Positions 10,563 through 22,441 of a stretch of DNA of 64,000 bases are shown in pieces (the stretch's first letter is position 1; the number at the start of each line of letters is the position of its first letter). Made by a program: the position numbers and the translations under genes. This DNA is from Metaphire vulgaris (taxonomy: Eukaryota; Annelida; Clitellata; Crassiclitellata; Megascolecidae), in assembly GCA_018105865.1 (NCBI GenBank), contig CM030848.1:3457501-3521500 (forward strand), read 5' to 3'. The notes beneath the pieces were generated by a model, which saw nothing but the letters and a program-made list of their open reading frames with translations, was not told where the DNA came from and did not search any database.

Positions 10563-10760
10563 TAGGGGCTGTCCATTAATTATGTCAACAATTTTTGGGC
10601 AATTTTTGACCTCCTCCCCCTTTTCAACAACTGTCAACTTTCAGTTACCCCCCATAATTAAAAAACTTTTGACCCCCCGCCCCAAGATCAATGACAGGTC
10701 CCAATAACAAGGTTTTTATTCTTTGCGGTGATGACCATTTTTTACCTTTTTTTCCTCAGG
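10563..10760. mobile_element. partial Harbinger-like MITE
   Basis: Starts with GGGGCTGTCCATTAATTATG after a TTA and follows the interior of the 9883-10279 copy (ACAACTGTCAACTTTCAGTT, 'AAGATCAATGACAGGTCCC') until about 10760, where the similarity stops. No right end was found. Confidence 0.6.
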
Positions 10761-12000
10761 AAATTATCATATTGTAGAGTTCTTTGCTTGTAAAATTCTG
10801 TGTCAAAGACTCAAAGGTGAAATAGTCAAATGATTTTTGCCGAAAATGTGAACACCTGAATAACAAATGTAGGCCTATGAACTTGATTCAAAGAGCATAG
10901 CTAAATCATTAAGAAATTGACAAAACTACAATGAGAATGTCATTCTTACACTAAGTTTGATCAATTCTATCTGGAGTCATACTTAATAGAAGGACTATAG
11001 GCCTACACTGTATGTGCAGATGGGGTAGCCAACTGCAGTTGACACCTATAATTAAACTTAATTACCACAGAGTTAAGGCAACGAAAATTCAAGTGCGACA
11101 TTTAGCAGTATCATTTTCTACGCTGACTATAAAGAAATTCCACACTAAACTGGTACTGCGCGACACTACTAATGAAGCCATTTTAAAATTGTTTTACCAT
11201 GGATTTTAGTATTTTACTGATTTCAATAATGACATCATAGAGACATAGACATGACAGAAGAACAAAGCTTTAGTTATTTTTAACACTTAAAAGCTGTGTA
11301 TTGATTGAACTGCATTGAAGTGCATTAATGATTCTAGTGATGTTCAAAAAACCGAACCGAAACCGCGGTTTTTCGGTTAAAACCGAACCGAAACCGACTG
11401 AGACTGCACGAGGTGAAACCGTAACAGCTCTAGACATCATTTGGCACATTCAGCATTCAATGATGATAATAATGGATGATTTATATAGCACCTCTCGGAA
11501 TTCGGAAAGAATACTCAGAGGTACTGAATGCACTAAGTGAATGCACTAAGTTTTTATGAAACTTTAGAACTAACTCGAAATATGAATTTCATCTGCAGGC
11601 CGAATATGTCAAAAATATAACTGACAGTAAAAGCCAGTGGAATGTTTTAAAAGACAAAAAGTCACTAGACTGGCCCGATGATCTCTGGATGGAAGTTATT
11701 GTTCTAGGACAGTCGTGCACTTCAGATTCAAAAAAGAAACGACCACATATGACTGAGGTATCATTTTGGAATGTATCACTTTCAATACCGTCTGAATTCT
11801 GCATTGGTTAACAATATAGGACATCAATAATTTGTATTGCCGAGTCAGTCTACAGGTGCATAGGTTGGATTAAAATGTGTCAACCTTAAAGTGTTAAATA
11901 TAATTTACTTCTGCAGTAAACCACTAATATCTGATAATACCAAAGTTCCAACTTTAATAACCTTTTAAGAAAATACAAAAGATGGAACTTTATCTCACAG
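10761..12000. other. non-coding stretch with an AACCGAACCG-rich hairpin
   Basis: No exon recognised. At about 11347-11397 there are repeats of AAACCGAACCGAAACCG facing TTTTTCGGTT, a short inverted structure resembling one end of a hAT element; no partner end was found. At 11930-12000 there is a diverged duplicate of sequence inside the neighbouring foldback arm (shared 'AAATACAAAAGATGGA' and 'ACTTTATCTCAC'). Confidence 0.4.
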
Positions 12001-14065
12001 GGGTCATTCCGCATCAAATCAACACTAATATCTGATGAAAATTGGCACAATTGTTCATCCCCAAAGTTGTTGAAAACATTTAATAAGTTTTTATGTCCAA
12101 ACTAAAATACAAAAGATGGACACTAAAACTTTATCTCACTTCTATGATAGCTAGGACATGATCTTTGCACAAACTTTAGCTTTTTGAAAGCCCTATCTGG
12201 GCAATCAACAGGTACACCAAGAGTTTGAAAACCAAAAGAACAGAAGCAGGTTACCACATAATTTGACATTTAACCAATCGTATGCAACAATATTTATGAT
12301 TTTATTTGTGGACAAATGTACATTGTGAGGAATAAATGGTGAAAATTTCAGAGTGGGCACTCTTATAGTTTTTATGCAATGATTAAAAGAATATTCGCCC
12401 CCAATGCAAAATCGCAATTAAAACATTCCTGTTAAACATTGCATTCACTAAGTGATTGAGCTAATTTAGTGTGCCAGTTACATCTGACACTTAGGCAAAT
12501 CTGTGACAGTTTACCTTACATTTAAAAGTATTTTTATTTAGTATTCAGTATAATAAGCTGTACTTAATACGGTACTTTGCAAAATATCACGAATACATAA
12601 CAGAACAGCAGAAGATGGAGCTCAACATCATAGCACAGTTAACGAATAGCATGAAGAATATAAATCTATTCAAGGTACTTTATTTACTTGACTTTACTCT
12701 TGTTTTGTGCTTTATTTTCTGTGTTCATATCTTTGTTCTTGTGTTTGAAGGTTGTTATTCTGTTTGCAAGGGCTTAAATCAGCATTAGGTAACTTAGTTT
12801 GATACAGTAATTTCATGTAGAACAAGTAACTTAGAACATAGGTATTTCATTAGTTTTTACTTTAGAATACATAGAATAGCTGTCTAGCAGACACAAAGTT
12901 TCATGCTATTATTAAAATACCAGTCTGTATATATTGGTCCAGTATTTCTCCAGTCTAATCCTGACTGCAGTTCTGAATAAGAATCCTTAATATCAAGTGT
13001 TAGAAGAAAAATGAATGTGAAATTGGCTAATATTTGTGTCTGCTATCTTTAACACATGCTGATACTGATGTAAAAGCATCATAAGTTGGACTGATTAGCT
13101 GATTTTTCTGTCTAAATAAGTTTGTCTATTGTATTTGAGAGCCTATGAACACCAGTGAAATCGTTAGACTGCCAGCAATGGCTTCAAGCAGTGAAATGAC
13201 GGTGTATCTCAATTTAAAAGACTGCAAACAGTGCTGTGATCATCTTTCTGTACTGTGTACAGACCTTGTAACTAATTTAAAGTCTGAGTGATGGCTGAGA
13301 TGTGATTGCACCTGCACTGAGCTCTCTCAATCCCTGAGTTTTCCTGAACTGTGCTATGCTGTTGAGCTCCATCTTCTGCTGTTCTGTTATGTATTCGTGA
13401 TATTTTGCAAAGTACCGTATTAAGTACAGCTTATTATACTGAATACTTCAATAAAAATACTTTTAAATGTAAGGTAAACTGTCACAGATTTGCCTAAGTG
13501 TCAGATGTAACTGGCACACTAAATTAGCTCAATCACTTAGTGAATGCAATGTTTAACAGGAATGTTTTAATTGCGATTTTGCATTGGGGCAAATATTCTT
13601 TTAATCATTGCATAAAATCTATAAGAGTGCCCACTCTGAAATTTTCACCATTTATTCCTCACAATGTAAGACTTGTCCACAAATAAAATCATAAATATTG
13701 TTGCATACGTATTGATCGAAATGTCAAATTATGTGGTACGACTGCTTCTGTTCTTTTGGTTTTCAAACTCTTGGTGTACCCGTTGATTGGCCCAGATAGG
13801 GCTTTCAAAAAGCTAAAGTTTGGTGCAAAGATCATGTCTCTAGCTATCATAGAAGTGGAGATATTACAGTTTTAGTGTCGCGAGTTGGTGCCGGTCGACC
13901 AAAGTTTCATGACCCATAGTTTGGACATGGGTTGACCCAAAACTTTAATATTATGGTTTTCAACATTACTCATTGAGATGAACAATTGTGCCAATTTTCG
14001 TCAAAATCTGAGACGGTGACGTCCGATTTTATTCAAAAGCGTGTTGATTTGACGTGGAATGACCC
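12001..14065. mobile_element. 2.07-kb foldback element with about 650-bp inverted arms
   Basis: Left GGGTCATTCCGCATCAAATC and right, inverted, GGGTCATTCCACGTCAAATC. ACAG flanks both ends (11997-12000, 14066-14069), a probable 4-bp target duplication. The left arm runs to about 12645 and the right from about 13351; for example 'CACCAAGAGTTTGAAAACCA' near 12216 is inverted near 13765. The arms differ by indels, the right one being longer. The 700-bp centre has no long frame. It lies in the gene A intron before 14263. The superfamily is not assigned. Confidence 0.75.
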
Positions 14066-14262
14066 ACAGGTTATATTTGCACAATTGTATGCAACCTTTC
14101 TGAACAGGGTTAGGCATGCTGCATTGACAAATTGACCTTCTGTGCATTTAATATTCAATGTATTTGTTTGTGAACATTTTTCACAGATGTGAATTTCTCC
14201 CTTAAACAGTAAACAACTGGTGCTGTTAACTAACAGTTTTGGTGATATATTCTTATGTGCAG

Positions 14263-14308
14263 GTATATGGAAAGTTGGAAAATTTGCATCAAGAAATGCA
14301 GCTGAAAG
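14263..14308 (+). CDS. Gene A, penultimate exon (46 nt)
   Basis: The acceptor TTATGTGCAG ends at 14262 and the donor GTCAAT begins at 14309. The frame reads VYGKLENLHQEMQLK and then a single base that completes a Gly codon with the first two bases of the next exon. The peptide looks like the end of a short coiled coil. The donor is weak (GTCAAT), so the exact edge is uncertain. Confidence 0.55.
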
Positions 14309-14532
14309 GTCAATATAAATTATTTAAATTTTTAGCAGTTGAATAAGGCAATAGAATTAATTGATTGATTCACTCATATAATCATGTTTAAAAAATATTT
14401 TATATGCTAAATATCCTATAAAAATATTCTACCCCACAAACTTTTGTGCAATGGATTTGTATTGTCTTTAAAAAAAATTAAATCAAGATCAACCATGTTG
14501 TAAAATATGTTCTATTATATTTATTTGAGCAG

Positions 14533-15644
14533 GCAAATCTGTTAAAGTTCAAATGTCAAATGATGGGTCCATGTCATGTAACTCGGGATCAGAAAGGTCC
14601 CATCACCTCTCACATCAGGGCAGTGCTACACACAACCAAAGTTTAGCAGCTGAAAATTCAATGCCACTAGAGACAGCATCTTTTGAGTTTCAGAACACTC
14701 TTGATACTAAAAATCAATATGGACAACTTGCCAAGGATAAATTTTTGCCTTCTATTCAAGGGCATAAGCTTCTGCAAGAGGACACCGAAAATTTAAGTGA
14801 ACTGTCAATTGCTGACGACGGCTCAAAGAAACAGAGTGCCTTGTCAAAGGCAAGGCATCCAGCACAGCAAATATTGTCTCATGAAAATCAGGAGAAAGTC
14901 CCATATGCTTCAAAACAAGTTGGCACAACCATTTCTTCAAACTTAAAACCTGGTGATAATTATAATTGGTCAAACGTTCTACAGGAATCTAATTTCTTTA
15001 TTGACAGTAAACCAGTAAAGATTTGTCCATCAGAATGTAAACAAAATTATGAAAATGAACAAAAAGAAGTAGGCATGGACAACACAGCTGGTAATATGTT
15101 TCTGCAGTGGAAACGAGAATTGCAAATAAAGGGATCTACAGAAAATACATCAAACCCAGGCAGTTATCAGAATAGTATGGTTTTATCTGAAGAGCTAATG
15201 AAGATGAAGAATAAGAAGTTTCCAGACTTTTTTGAATCTTATTCATCTGATACCAGTTTCAATGATGCAACATCAGTAGAGTTGGAACAAATGAAAAAGA
15301 AAAACCTACCAGGTTATGCAAATATCGACGACCATGAACATTGTCCCACAAATATGAAGCAAAATGGAACCAAAAACTATTCGTCTTCTTTGGACCTAGA
15401 TAAAAATTGTTTCCTACCACAATGTCATTTTCTGCAGTCAAAGAATTTTGAGACATTTTGTGGTATGGCTGAAATTCAGCTTCCATGCCAAGAGTTTGTT
15501 CCGCCAGAGCCTTTGGAATACAGTGAATCATTCTCATCACTTGACGATAAAGATGACACAAAGTGTATGTTTGTTGCCAAAGAAGATTTGATGAGAGCCG
15601 AGAAACTTGAGCGACTCAAACGATTGCGATATGAAGAGAATTAG
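14533..15644 (+). CDS. Gene A, long terminal exon of an unrecognised protein
   Basis: The acceptor TTTATTTGAGCAG ends at 14532. The frame runs about 370 codons to TAG at 15642-15644, entering in phase 1 from the 14263 exon (…LKGKSVKVQ-MSNDG…). If translation began here, the first ATG is at 14553 (363 residues). The protein is hydrophilic, rich in Ser, Asn, Gln, Glu and Lys, with no membrane segment or catalytic motif. It looks disordered, with a basic-acidic helix at the very end (AEKLERLKRLRYEEN) as in many centrosomal or cytoskeletal scaffold proteins; that resemblance is only stylistic. Its codons 15132-15257 are duplicated at 19903. Codon use is even and frame retention over 1.1 kb amid AT-rich repeats supports a real exon. 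I do not recognise the family. Confidence 0.8.
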
Positions 15645-16194
15645 AAGTTTTAACCAATATGACATTTTATGGGTATTTCACGATGCCAATCACTGCTGTT
15701 TAATATAAGAATTAATATAATTATGCAGTACAATATACAAAGCAACTGGGACATCAAATGCCTGAATAATGTGATTTCCTTTTCAAGCTAGGTCCATAAA
15801 TGAAATACTGCCATATTGAGTTAGGTTTCTAGTTTATAAATGAGATAATCACATAGCTGTGGTATTTTATTCAGATTTACTTTTTAAATTTCCAAAACTG
15901 CAGCTATAATTGTTTAAATTGTATTAATTAAAAATTTATTATGAACACAAACAATATTAACAACTTGCAGCAGACACTCAAATGTCTGAAACACTAGTGA
16001 AGTAATAGTCTGGAAAGTGTTCATTTTCTTAACGAGACAAAACTACTCAGGATGTTCTCTTATCTGTAGTTCCGAGTACGTTCCCTGGAACGAGAACTAA
16101 AAATACCAAAATACATTAGACTGTATAAAACTTTATATTTCTACAATGAAATGAAAAATCCTCATTCACATCAACAATATTGTAAATAAATAAA
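15645..16194 (+). other. Gene A 3' UTR and poly(A) signals
   Basis: AT-rich sequence after the stop with overlapping AATAAA hexamers at 16185-16194. Immediately afterwards begins a LINE tail, so the repeat may have supplied or displaced the native signal. Confidence 0.5.
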
Positions 16195-16290
16195 ATCAAG
16201 TGAATTTACATAGCACTTTTAAGCAGCTGCTTATTCTTAGGCACTTAGTCTAAATCTGTAATGGTGTCCATAACAGGGCACAATGTGAAA
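16195..16290 (-). repeat. L2-like LINE 3' tail fragment
   Basis: 'TTACATAGCACTTTTAAGCA' and 'GCTTATTCTTAGGCACTTAG' match, in the same orientation, the tail at 47690-47770 and, inverted, those at 30400 and 43560. Only the last 100 bp is left. Confidence 0.55.
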
Positions 16291-16354
16291 ATATACTCAT
16301 GGCTATATTAAATTAAGATAGGCATATTGATAATGAAAATTGTCTGCTGGCTTA

Positions 16355-16675
16355 TAGGCAATTTTTGACCCCCACCCCTTGTCAAAAACTGAAATTTCAG
16401 TGACCCCCTATAATTATGTCAAAAACTTTTTAACTTTCCCCTTTTCCCATCCCCCCCTTTAGGTCATCAAGTGTCAAATGAGGTGATGATTACCTTTTTT
16501 AGGCTTTTTCCATTTGCAATAAATTTTAAAAATCCATTAAAATTCACATTTTTAATTATGTGTAAAAAATGAAATTATTAACGTCAACTTTTCTCGAACC
16601 CCCTCCCCTGTCAACAACTGTTAAACTTTTTCAACCCCTCTCCCTATTTTGTTGATGTAATTAATGGACAGCCCC
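16355..16675. mobile_element. Harbinger-like MITE, left end missing
   Basis: It matches the interior and right end of the 9883-10279 element ('TTGATGTAATTAATGGACAG' then CCCC at 16675). The left terminus is absent. Confidence 0.6.
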
Positions 16676-16689
16676 TTGGGGATCAATCA

Positions 16690-16850
16690 TAATGAAGAAT
16701 AATGTCCCCGATTATCCTGTTGAGTACCCCTTTTGTCTGTTTCAATGTGTGCCAATCCAGCGGCTGCATACTGATCTGGCTGCCACGACTCGACCCTTGC
16801 CCTAATGCTAGCAGCCGACTTTGGACTAGGAACACCAGGCGTTATTATCT
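16690..16850. repeat. interspersed repeat fragment
   Basis: 'ATCTGGCTGCCACGACTC' occurs here near 16775 and again near 21932, so both are pieces of one dispersed family. Translation around it vaguely resembles a LINE tail but is too broken to assign. Confidence 0.35.
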
Positions 16851-16996
16851 ATGAAAAGGTGAGAAGAGTGGAAATTGAGGCCAATGAATGACTTCTTGAC
16901 AATAGCAGCTCTGTGATAAGTAGATAGACACTGAAAATTTAGGATTCTGATAGATTATAATATTGGAATTATAGTAATAACATAATGCATACATAA

Positions 16997-19693
16997 TAGG
17001 AATGTGCAGGTAAACCCATACCTGTGGGTATACCTTACCAGTACCCGCAGGTACGGGTTTGGTACAGGTATAGCGCTACAGGTACGGGTATACCTGTTTT
17101 TACCAGAAAAAAATTATATTTTCATTTCTCACTGCTATAGCAAATTAGCAATGCAGTACCGGTAATAGAACAAATATTATTGAGTAAAGTGTATTAGTGT
17201 AACTTGTATATCGCATTCAGTTTGTCAGACAGCATGCATTTTACTTACTGAAAGCATAAAGAAATCACAGATTACGTCATCTAACATCATCAGTAAAGTA
17301 GTGTATAATAATAACTATAATTTTAATGGCGTCCTCTGACTCCTACAGCGAGAAAGTTCCTTTGGTAAATCGTTTTGTTGTTTAACTTCAGCTCTAATGC
17401 CTGCATAGCTAAACTATATCTACTAAATATTTTAAACAAGCCCATTGAGTCGTCTAGAAGTCTAATCCATGTCCGACATTCATGTAGCCTTAGGCTAGCT
17501 GACTAGTTGTATTACACAATGTTACCAACCAGTAGTCCAGAACCCCAGAGAGAACCCGAGCCTACTATTTTTCAAGTGGATTGCCCTGATTCCTAAGTCC
17601 TAGATCTGTCCTAATTTAAACATGCGTGCTATTTACAATGAATTAGCTATCCGAATTTCGTCCAGGGCAGCTCGGATATCTCATCATGATGGGTGAATGA
17701 AAATACAGTATCCTATACCGCCTCCCCAGACGCCCAATTAATATACAGTAGTACAATGCAAATTGATATTATATAGGTGATTGGGTGGTACAGTAAAACC
17801 TAGTTATATCGAACTCACTTATATCGAAATTCTCCTTATATCAAAGTTTGAGCGCCGGTCCCGCCAAAGTCAGTGTTAATAGATACAAAAGATACACTGA
17901 TATATCAAACTCGCTTATTTCGAAATCTCGCTTATATTGAAGTTGTTTGTCAGTCCCGGTCGATCAGAAGCCCGTCGGATATATCGAAGTAACCAACAAT
18001 CCAGTGTATCAAAGTATTATCAGTGTCTTGATGTAACGGGAATCTATTGTATTTGACTTTGGGCGATGTGTCAATCTTTGTTTAACCTGCTATCAGCTAT
18101 TAATCTCTCCTGCCCTAAACTTGGCAGCCAGCTGCTGACCATCCGTAGTCCCTCGAGGGGTATTCTCCTCACCGCTGGATATATAGGCGTAAACTTTTAT
18201 CAGGCCGCTAGGCTTGTCGAGCTCCCTCCCTTCCCACTTTAGAGACGGTAGGCTAAGGAAAGGAAAAGGCATCTGGGTTGCCCCCACGCCCCTCCTCTGT
18301 TTCATCCAGGTTTACGCCTACGGCTGGATAATGTGGATATTCAGGCAAGTTGGCAACCAACTAGTCTACATTTATTATCATTTGCACGTAGGTGACTCCT
18401 ATACAATGCATCTTTTGTGGTCTAGATCAGTACTTTTCAAACTGGGCGGCCATTAAGGTTTAGTTTCTGGGTCGAGTAGATGTAAGAAATGTATTTAGAA
18501 ATTTTATATAATTAGACGAGACTATGTGGACTGAATGATGTCAATTAAAATATAAAAATGCGAATACAAGTTCAAATGACAACTCGATCAATAAACTTCT
18601 ATTGCGCCACTATCATAATGCCCGGGGCATCAATCGATGGCGCACTAAATCCAAATCGAATTATAGCCAGATCAAACCGGAAAGATCAGCCAGAACAGTG
18701 GTGAATAGTGTATTGTAATCAGTGTAATGTAATTCAGCGGAAATGTTTTCTTACAAGCGTCATTATAAATGATCGGTAACTAAAGCCATAACCATTACAG
18801 CAACTTGAAAGTTGTCGGCTGCCGCTGCAGCATCAGAATGTTTGAAAAGCGCTGGTATAGATTGGCTTTAAGCCATTCAAAAATGCTACCATGGTTTCCG
18901 TCTTCGAGTCTACCTGTAAACAAAGCCATCATCCATGGCGGGCCTCGATCCCTCCCTCCTTTCCTTATTCAGACTTCTGTTCCTTGGGTAAACTGTACTT
19001 ACAGTACTTTGTCCTCGGGTCAATGAGTTAGTTCGCTGCCAGCTGACTGGTCGGTCAGCATGACCTCATTAGTTGCCAGCTTTGATAAACAACATTTCAA
19101 TATTGGAATTTTAAGGGAAAAGAGCTCATAATCTAAAAAATGGTTTACGGTTTATATTTTTAAATTTGTATTGGATTTGTTTATGTAGTGATAGACCTTA
19201 TTATTTTTAACATTCATTAATGCACGAAATCGAAATTCTAGATGGTATAATAGCCGGACATGCGTATTTGCCGAAACCTAAATTTTGGCTTCAGATGACC
19301 AGGAATCGGATACAACGAACCTCGGATATTTCGGAGTATTTATCACGGTCCCGTGAACTTCGATATAACGGGTTCTACTGTATATACTTTCAACCGTAAT
19401 TGATGGTAGCCAGTAGCCCCTAGCCGATCTGCCCTGGATGACAAAGGGAAGGGTGTAACTGCAATTACTGTAGTATAACTGATGCAGTACAGGGTGGGAC
19501 GAAGAAGTAAGATGCAGCCTAAATCTTTCATGTGTTGAATGCAATATTTAAAATGTAGCAGGATTGAATATTAGTGTGAAATGTTCCAAATTCCAACCAG
19601 TCGGGTACGGGTACGGTACACAGCTTTTGGGTACGGGTAGAAAAGTTTTTGCACATATACGGGTAGGCATTTTGCTGTACCCACACATCTCTA
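16997..19693. mobile_element. hAT element with exact 8-bp target duplication, split by a pogo-like element
   Basis: ATACATAA is present at 16989-16996 and 19694-19701. Left TAGGAATGTGCAGGTA and right (inverted) TAGAGATGTGTGGGTA are the ends. Sub-terminal 'GGTACGGGTA' motifs recur at both ends. About 1.6 kb of its 2.7 kb is the nested element at 17791-19380; the remainder is non-coding. Confidence 0.85.
17791..19380. mobile_element. pogo/Tigger-like non-autonomous element, copy 2
   Basis: CAGTAAAACCTAGTTATATC at the left; inverted right end CAGTAGAACCCGTTATATCG. TA flanks both ends. The body parallels the copy at 7321-9505 without its nested insertions, so the two define a roughly 1.6-kb ancestral unit. 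Frames here (for example 18093-18305) are short and show no transposase motif. Confidence 0.75.
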
Positions 19694-19902
19694 ATACATA
19701 AGCCTTACGATCGAATTGTATTAACACTAAGTAGGGTGAGACAATTTGGTCAATGACCAACATTCCAAAAGGGTATGAAATAGGAGCAGAACTCATCCTC
19801 CCCATCCTTGTGTTGTGCCTCACTGGCAAATAAATCATTATGGTTGTACAAGAGTTATGTAAAAGATGCCTGGAATATGCTATTTATACTATAATATCAT
19901 AG

Positions 19903-20046
19903 GGATCTACAGAAAATACATCAAACCCAGGCAGTTATCAGAATAGTATGGTTTTATCTGAAGAACTAATGAAGATGAAAAATAAGAAATTTCCAGACTT
20001 TTTTGACTCTTATTCTTCTGATACCAGTGTCAAATATGCAAGTTGA
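19903..20046 (+). CDS. duplicated piece of gene A terminal exon, possible alternative last exon
   Basis: An AG ends at 19902, after which 42 codons match the codons at 15132-15257, then the sequence diverges for five codons and stops at TGA 20044-20046 (47 residues). The five nucleotide differences in the matching codons are all at third positions: four are silent and one changes Glu to Asp. The copy begins exactly after an AG, but the pre-AG sequence (ATAATATCATAG) is a poor pyrimidine tract. It may be a used alternative 3' exon, or simply a recent fragment duplication. Confidence 0.45.
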   Translation, partial: GSTENTSNPGSYQNSMVLSEELMKMKNKKFPDFFDSYSSDTSVKYAS

Positions 20047-20567
20047 AGTTGCATTATTAAATAAAGATAAAGATATCTCTGAAGCATGTGTAAATCTTTG
20101 ACCCAAAAAGACAAAATTGAACCCTGGGAAAATAGCATGTAATAGGAAAGCAGGTTAATTGTGATTAAGCTAGCCCAGTGTAAAACATGGGGAAAGTTCA
20201 ACCCTTCTATCTCATGTTATACAGACACAGAGGAAGGGGGGGTTGTTGCAATAGCTATGGCCAAAAGGCAAGGGTTTGTCAGGCAAGGTTATTTTGTCAA
20301 AAGTATGGGACATTACAGCTATGGAGGAAATTATTTTTAAAAGAGAAATGCTTCAAGTTTAGACAAAAATACATTTGAGATGTAATAAGGGAAGGAAATT
20401 GTGATTTAGAATTTGTTGTCTGACATATGAAAACCTGTATCAAAAACACTTCTTGCTTTATTTCATGTTTTTATGCTTATGTCATAATATAGGCCTATGC
20501 CACTGAAGACATAACATTGTAAATGTACAAGTGTTGTAGTGTTCTGTAAATCTTACATGATGCAGAA

Positions 20568-20573
<6 letters not shown>

Positions 20574-20641
<68 letters not shown>
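20574..20641. repeat. (TA)n microsatellite
   Basis: Uninterrupted TA tract directly against the left end of the next element. Confidence 0.95.
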
Positions 20642-20645
<4 letters not shown>

Positions 20646-21290
20646 ATGTAAAATCAGGACCCCCTAGATTAATGAGTATAACTTAACTACCTTTCGACCA
20701 ATCATGCTGAAATTTTAATTATAGTAGGCCTAGGAGACAGTCTCGGTACTCAAAAAATATTTCGCGCCACGCTGCATCAAGAAAAAAAATTCTGCTCCGA
20801 CTTTCACCAAGTCTTTAATTGTTGGTGTTTTGTCGAACAGCTATTCACTTACGTCGAGCGGGGTGAAAGTTTTAAGACGTTCTCCAGGGATACTTTCTCA
20901 GATTACACATTCCAACAGGACGGCAAGACCGGCACGCAGAGTCAAGAGACAGTTGAACTAAAGACTTCCATATCAACAGCCCGGATTTTTCCGGTGGATT
21001 ATAAAATTTGGAGTGTTATGTAGGTGATTTTCACGAACGAAAGTCCGTGATATTGAGGGCAACGCATCATGCAAGTGTGGGACGAGATTGATCAAGGCAT
21101 CATTGATGCGTCATTCAAGCAATTGCGTTGCGTGTATTGCAGCAAATGGCGGACCGTTTGAACACAAACTATGAGTGGAATATCATTAGAACTATCTAAA
21201 GTATATTTTGGAACAACTTTGTTGAATATTAGTTGAATTTTCGTTGAGTTATATTCATTAATCTAGGGGGTCCGATTTTTTCGTGATCAC
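20642..21290. mobile_element. TIR element with GGACCCCCTAGATTAATG ends
   Basis: GGACCCCCTAGATTAATGAG at 20657 and its inverse (GGACCCCCTAGATTAATGAA) ending near 21273, with weaker similarity outward to 20642 and 21290. About 650 bp, non-coding, inserted at a (TA)n tract. Confidence 0.65.
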
Positions 21291-22441
21291 CAGGTGTTAG
21301 TTCACCAAAAATTGCATCAGAAAAAAAATTCCTTAAACTATTGCATTGTTGCTTTAATTCCAATATCTGTTAATGTAACTAAAAGTCATTCTAAAGATCC
21401 ATATCACATAATTTTTATATGGTGATTTTTGCATCTCAGGGGCCCCAAATATTTTGGAAGGTATGGAGAGAATGGTAAGGGGTCTAATGGCCCCGGTTTA
21501 TGGGTCTCAGGTTTATGGGTTTAAAGCGTCATCTAGAAGATTATGTGACATCTTACCGACTGGGACTTCTGCTGTGACTCTTTCTTTTCTCTACAGACCT
21601 TGAACGTGATTTTGAATAAGATCTGCAAACCAAAGGTAATGAAATCAAAGGTAATGAAATCTGTACTTCACATGTAAGAGGTAAAATAACTGAGTATAAA
21701 ACAATTCGTTACCTTTTCATAATCCTACTTACTAGAACAGTAATGCTAAGTGTCATCAAAATATGTTCAACTTTAAAATGATAGCAAGAGATAGAGAGAG
21801 AGAGAGATAGAGTGAGAGACAAGAGATTCATATTTTAAATATTTAACATTTCAACAAGAATTAAACTTGAGAAAAAACCTAAATAACTAATGGAGAACAT
21901 CTAGAGGTGAGGAATGATACCCATCTGGCTGCCACGACTCAACTGTGATGAGCTAAAGAGGACATAAGACCAGTGATTCCCCAGGAATAATTATATACCT
22001 TTCAACAGTGACGAATTTAAACACGACTAGCAGAGGATACCAGCTTCATATAAGCTTATGCTTCAGAAGAGTTTGTTGATCTGAAGTAAGTCGCGTTGGT
22101 TCTAAATCGTGGACCAGGGCAAGTTGTTGATTTTGCAGTGCAGAGCATAGCAACCCAACAGGAGTAATGGTGATGAGGATGATGAGTATGTGAAGCTGTA
22201 GAGGTGGCAGTGGTAGAAGTAGCTGTAGAAGTTGAACTATGAAGATCATCAGGACACAGTTAACAGTTGATGCTGTATTGAATATGATGAATTTCTGCAA
22301 ATCATTGTTACACACACAAGTTAAAACGACTCATGCCAACAATTACTCAGTGACTTACATATTATCCACTCTCGTCTTAATTTCACCCAACTACTCAAGC
22401 TGTATCAGGTCAGAGGTATATGAAATGCAGTAAGAGATATT
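21291..22441. other. non-coding stretch with a GA-rich tract
   Basis: A (GA)n/(GATA)-like tract lies at about 21787-21822, and the repeat fragment 'ATCTGGCTGCCACGACTC' near 21932. A possible acceptor (TTTTCTCTACAG) ends at 21597, but no frame follows it. Confidence 0.4.

Noticed and set aside
12610..12676. Possible gene A exon encoding 'ELNIIAQLTNSMKNINLFK'
   Set aside because: Its first half lies inside the left arm of the 12001-14065 foldback element and recurs inverted at about 13351-13395, so it is transposon sequence.
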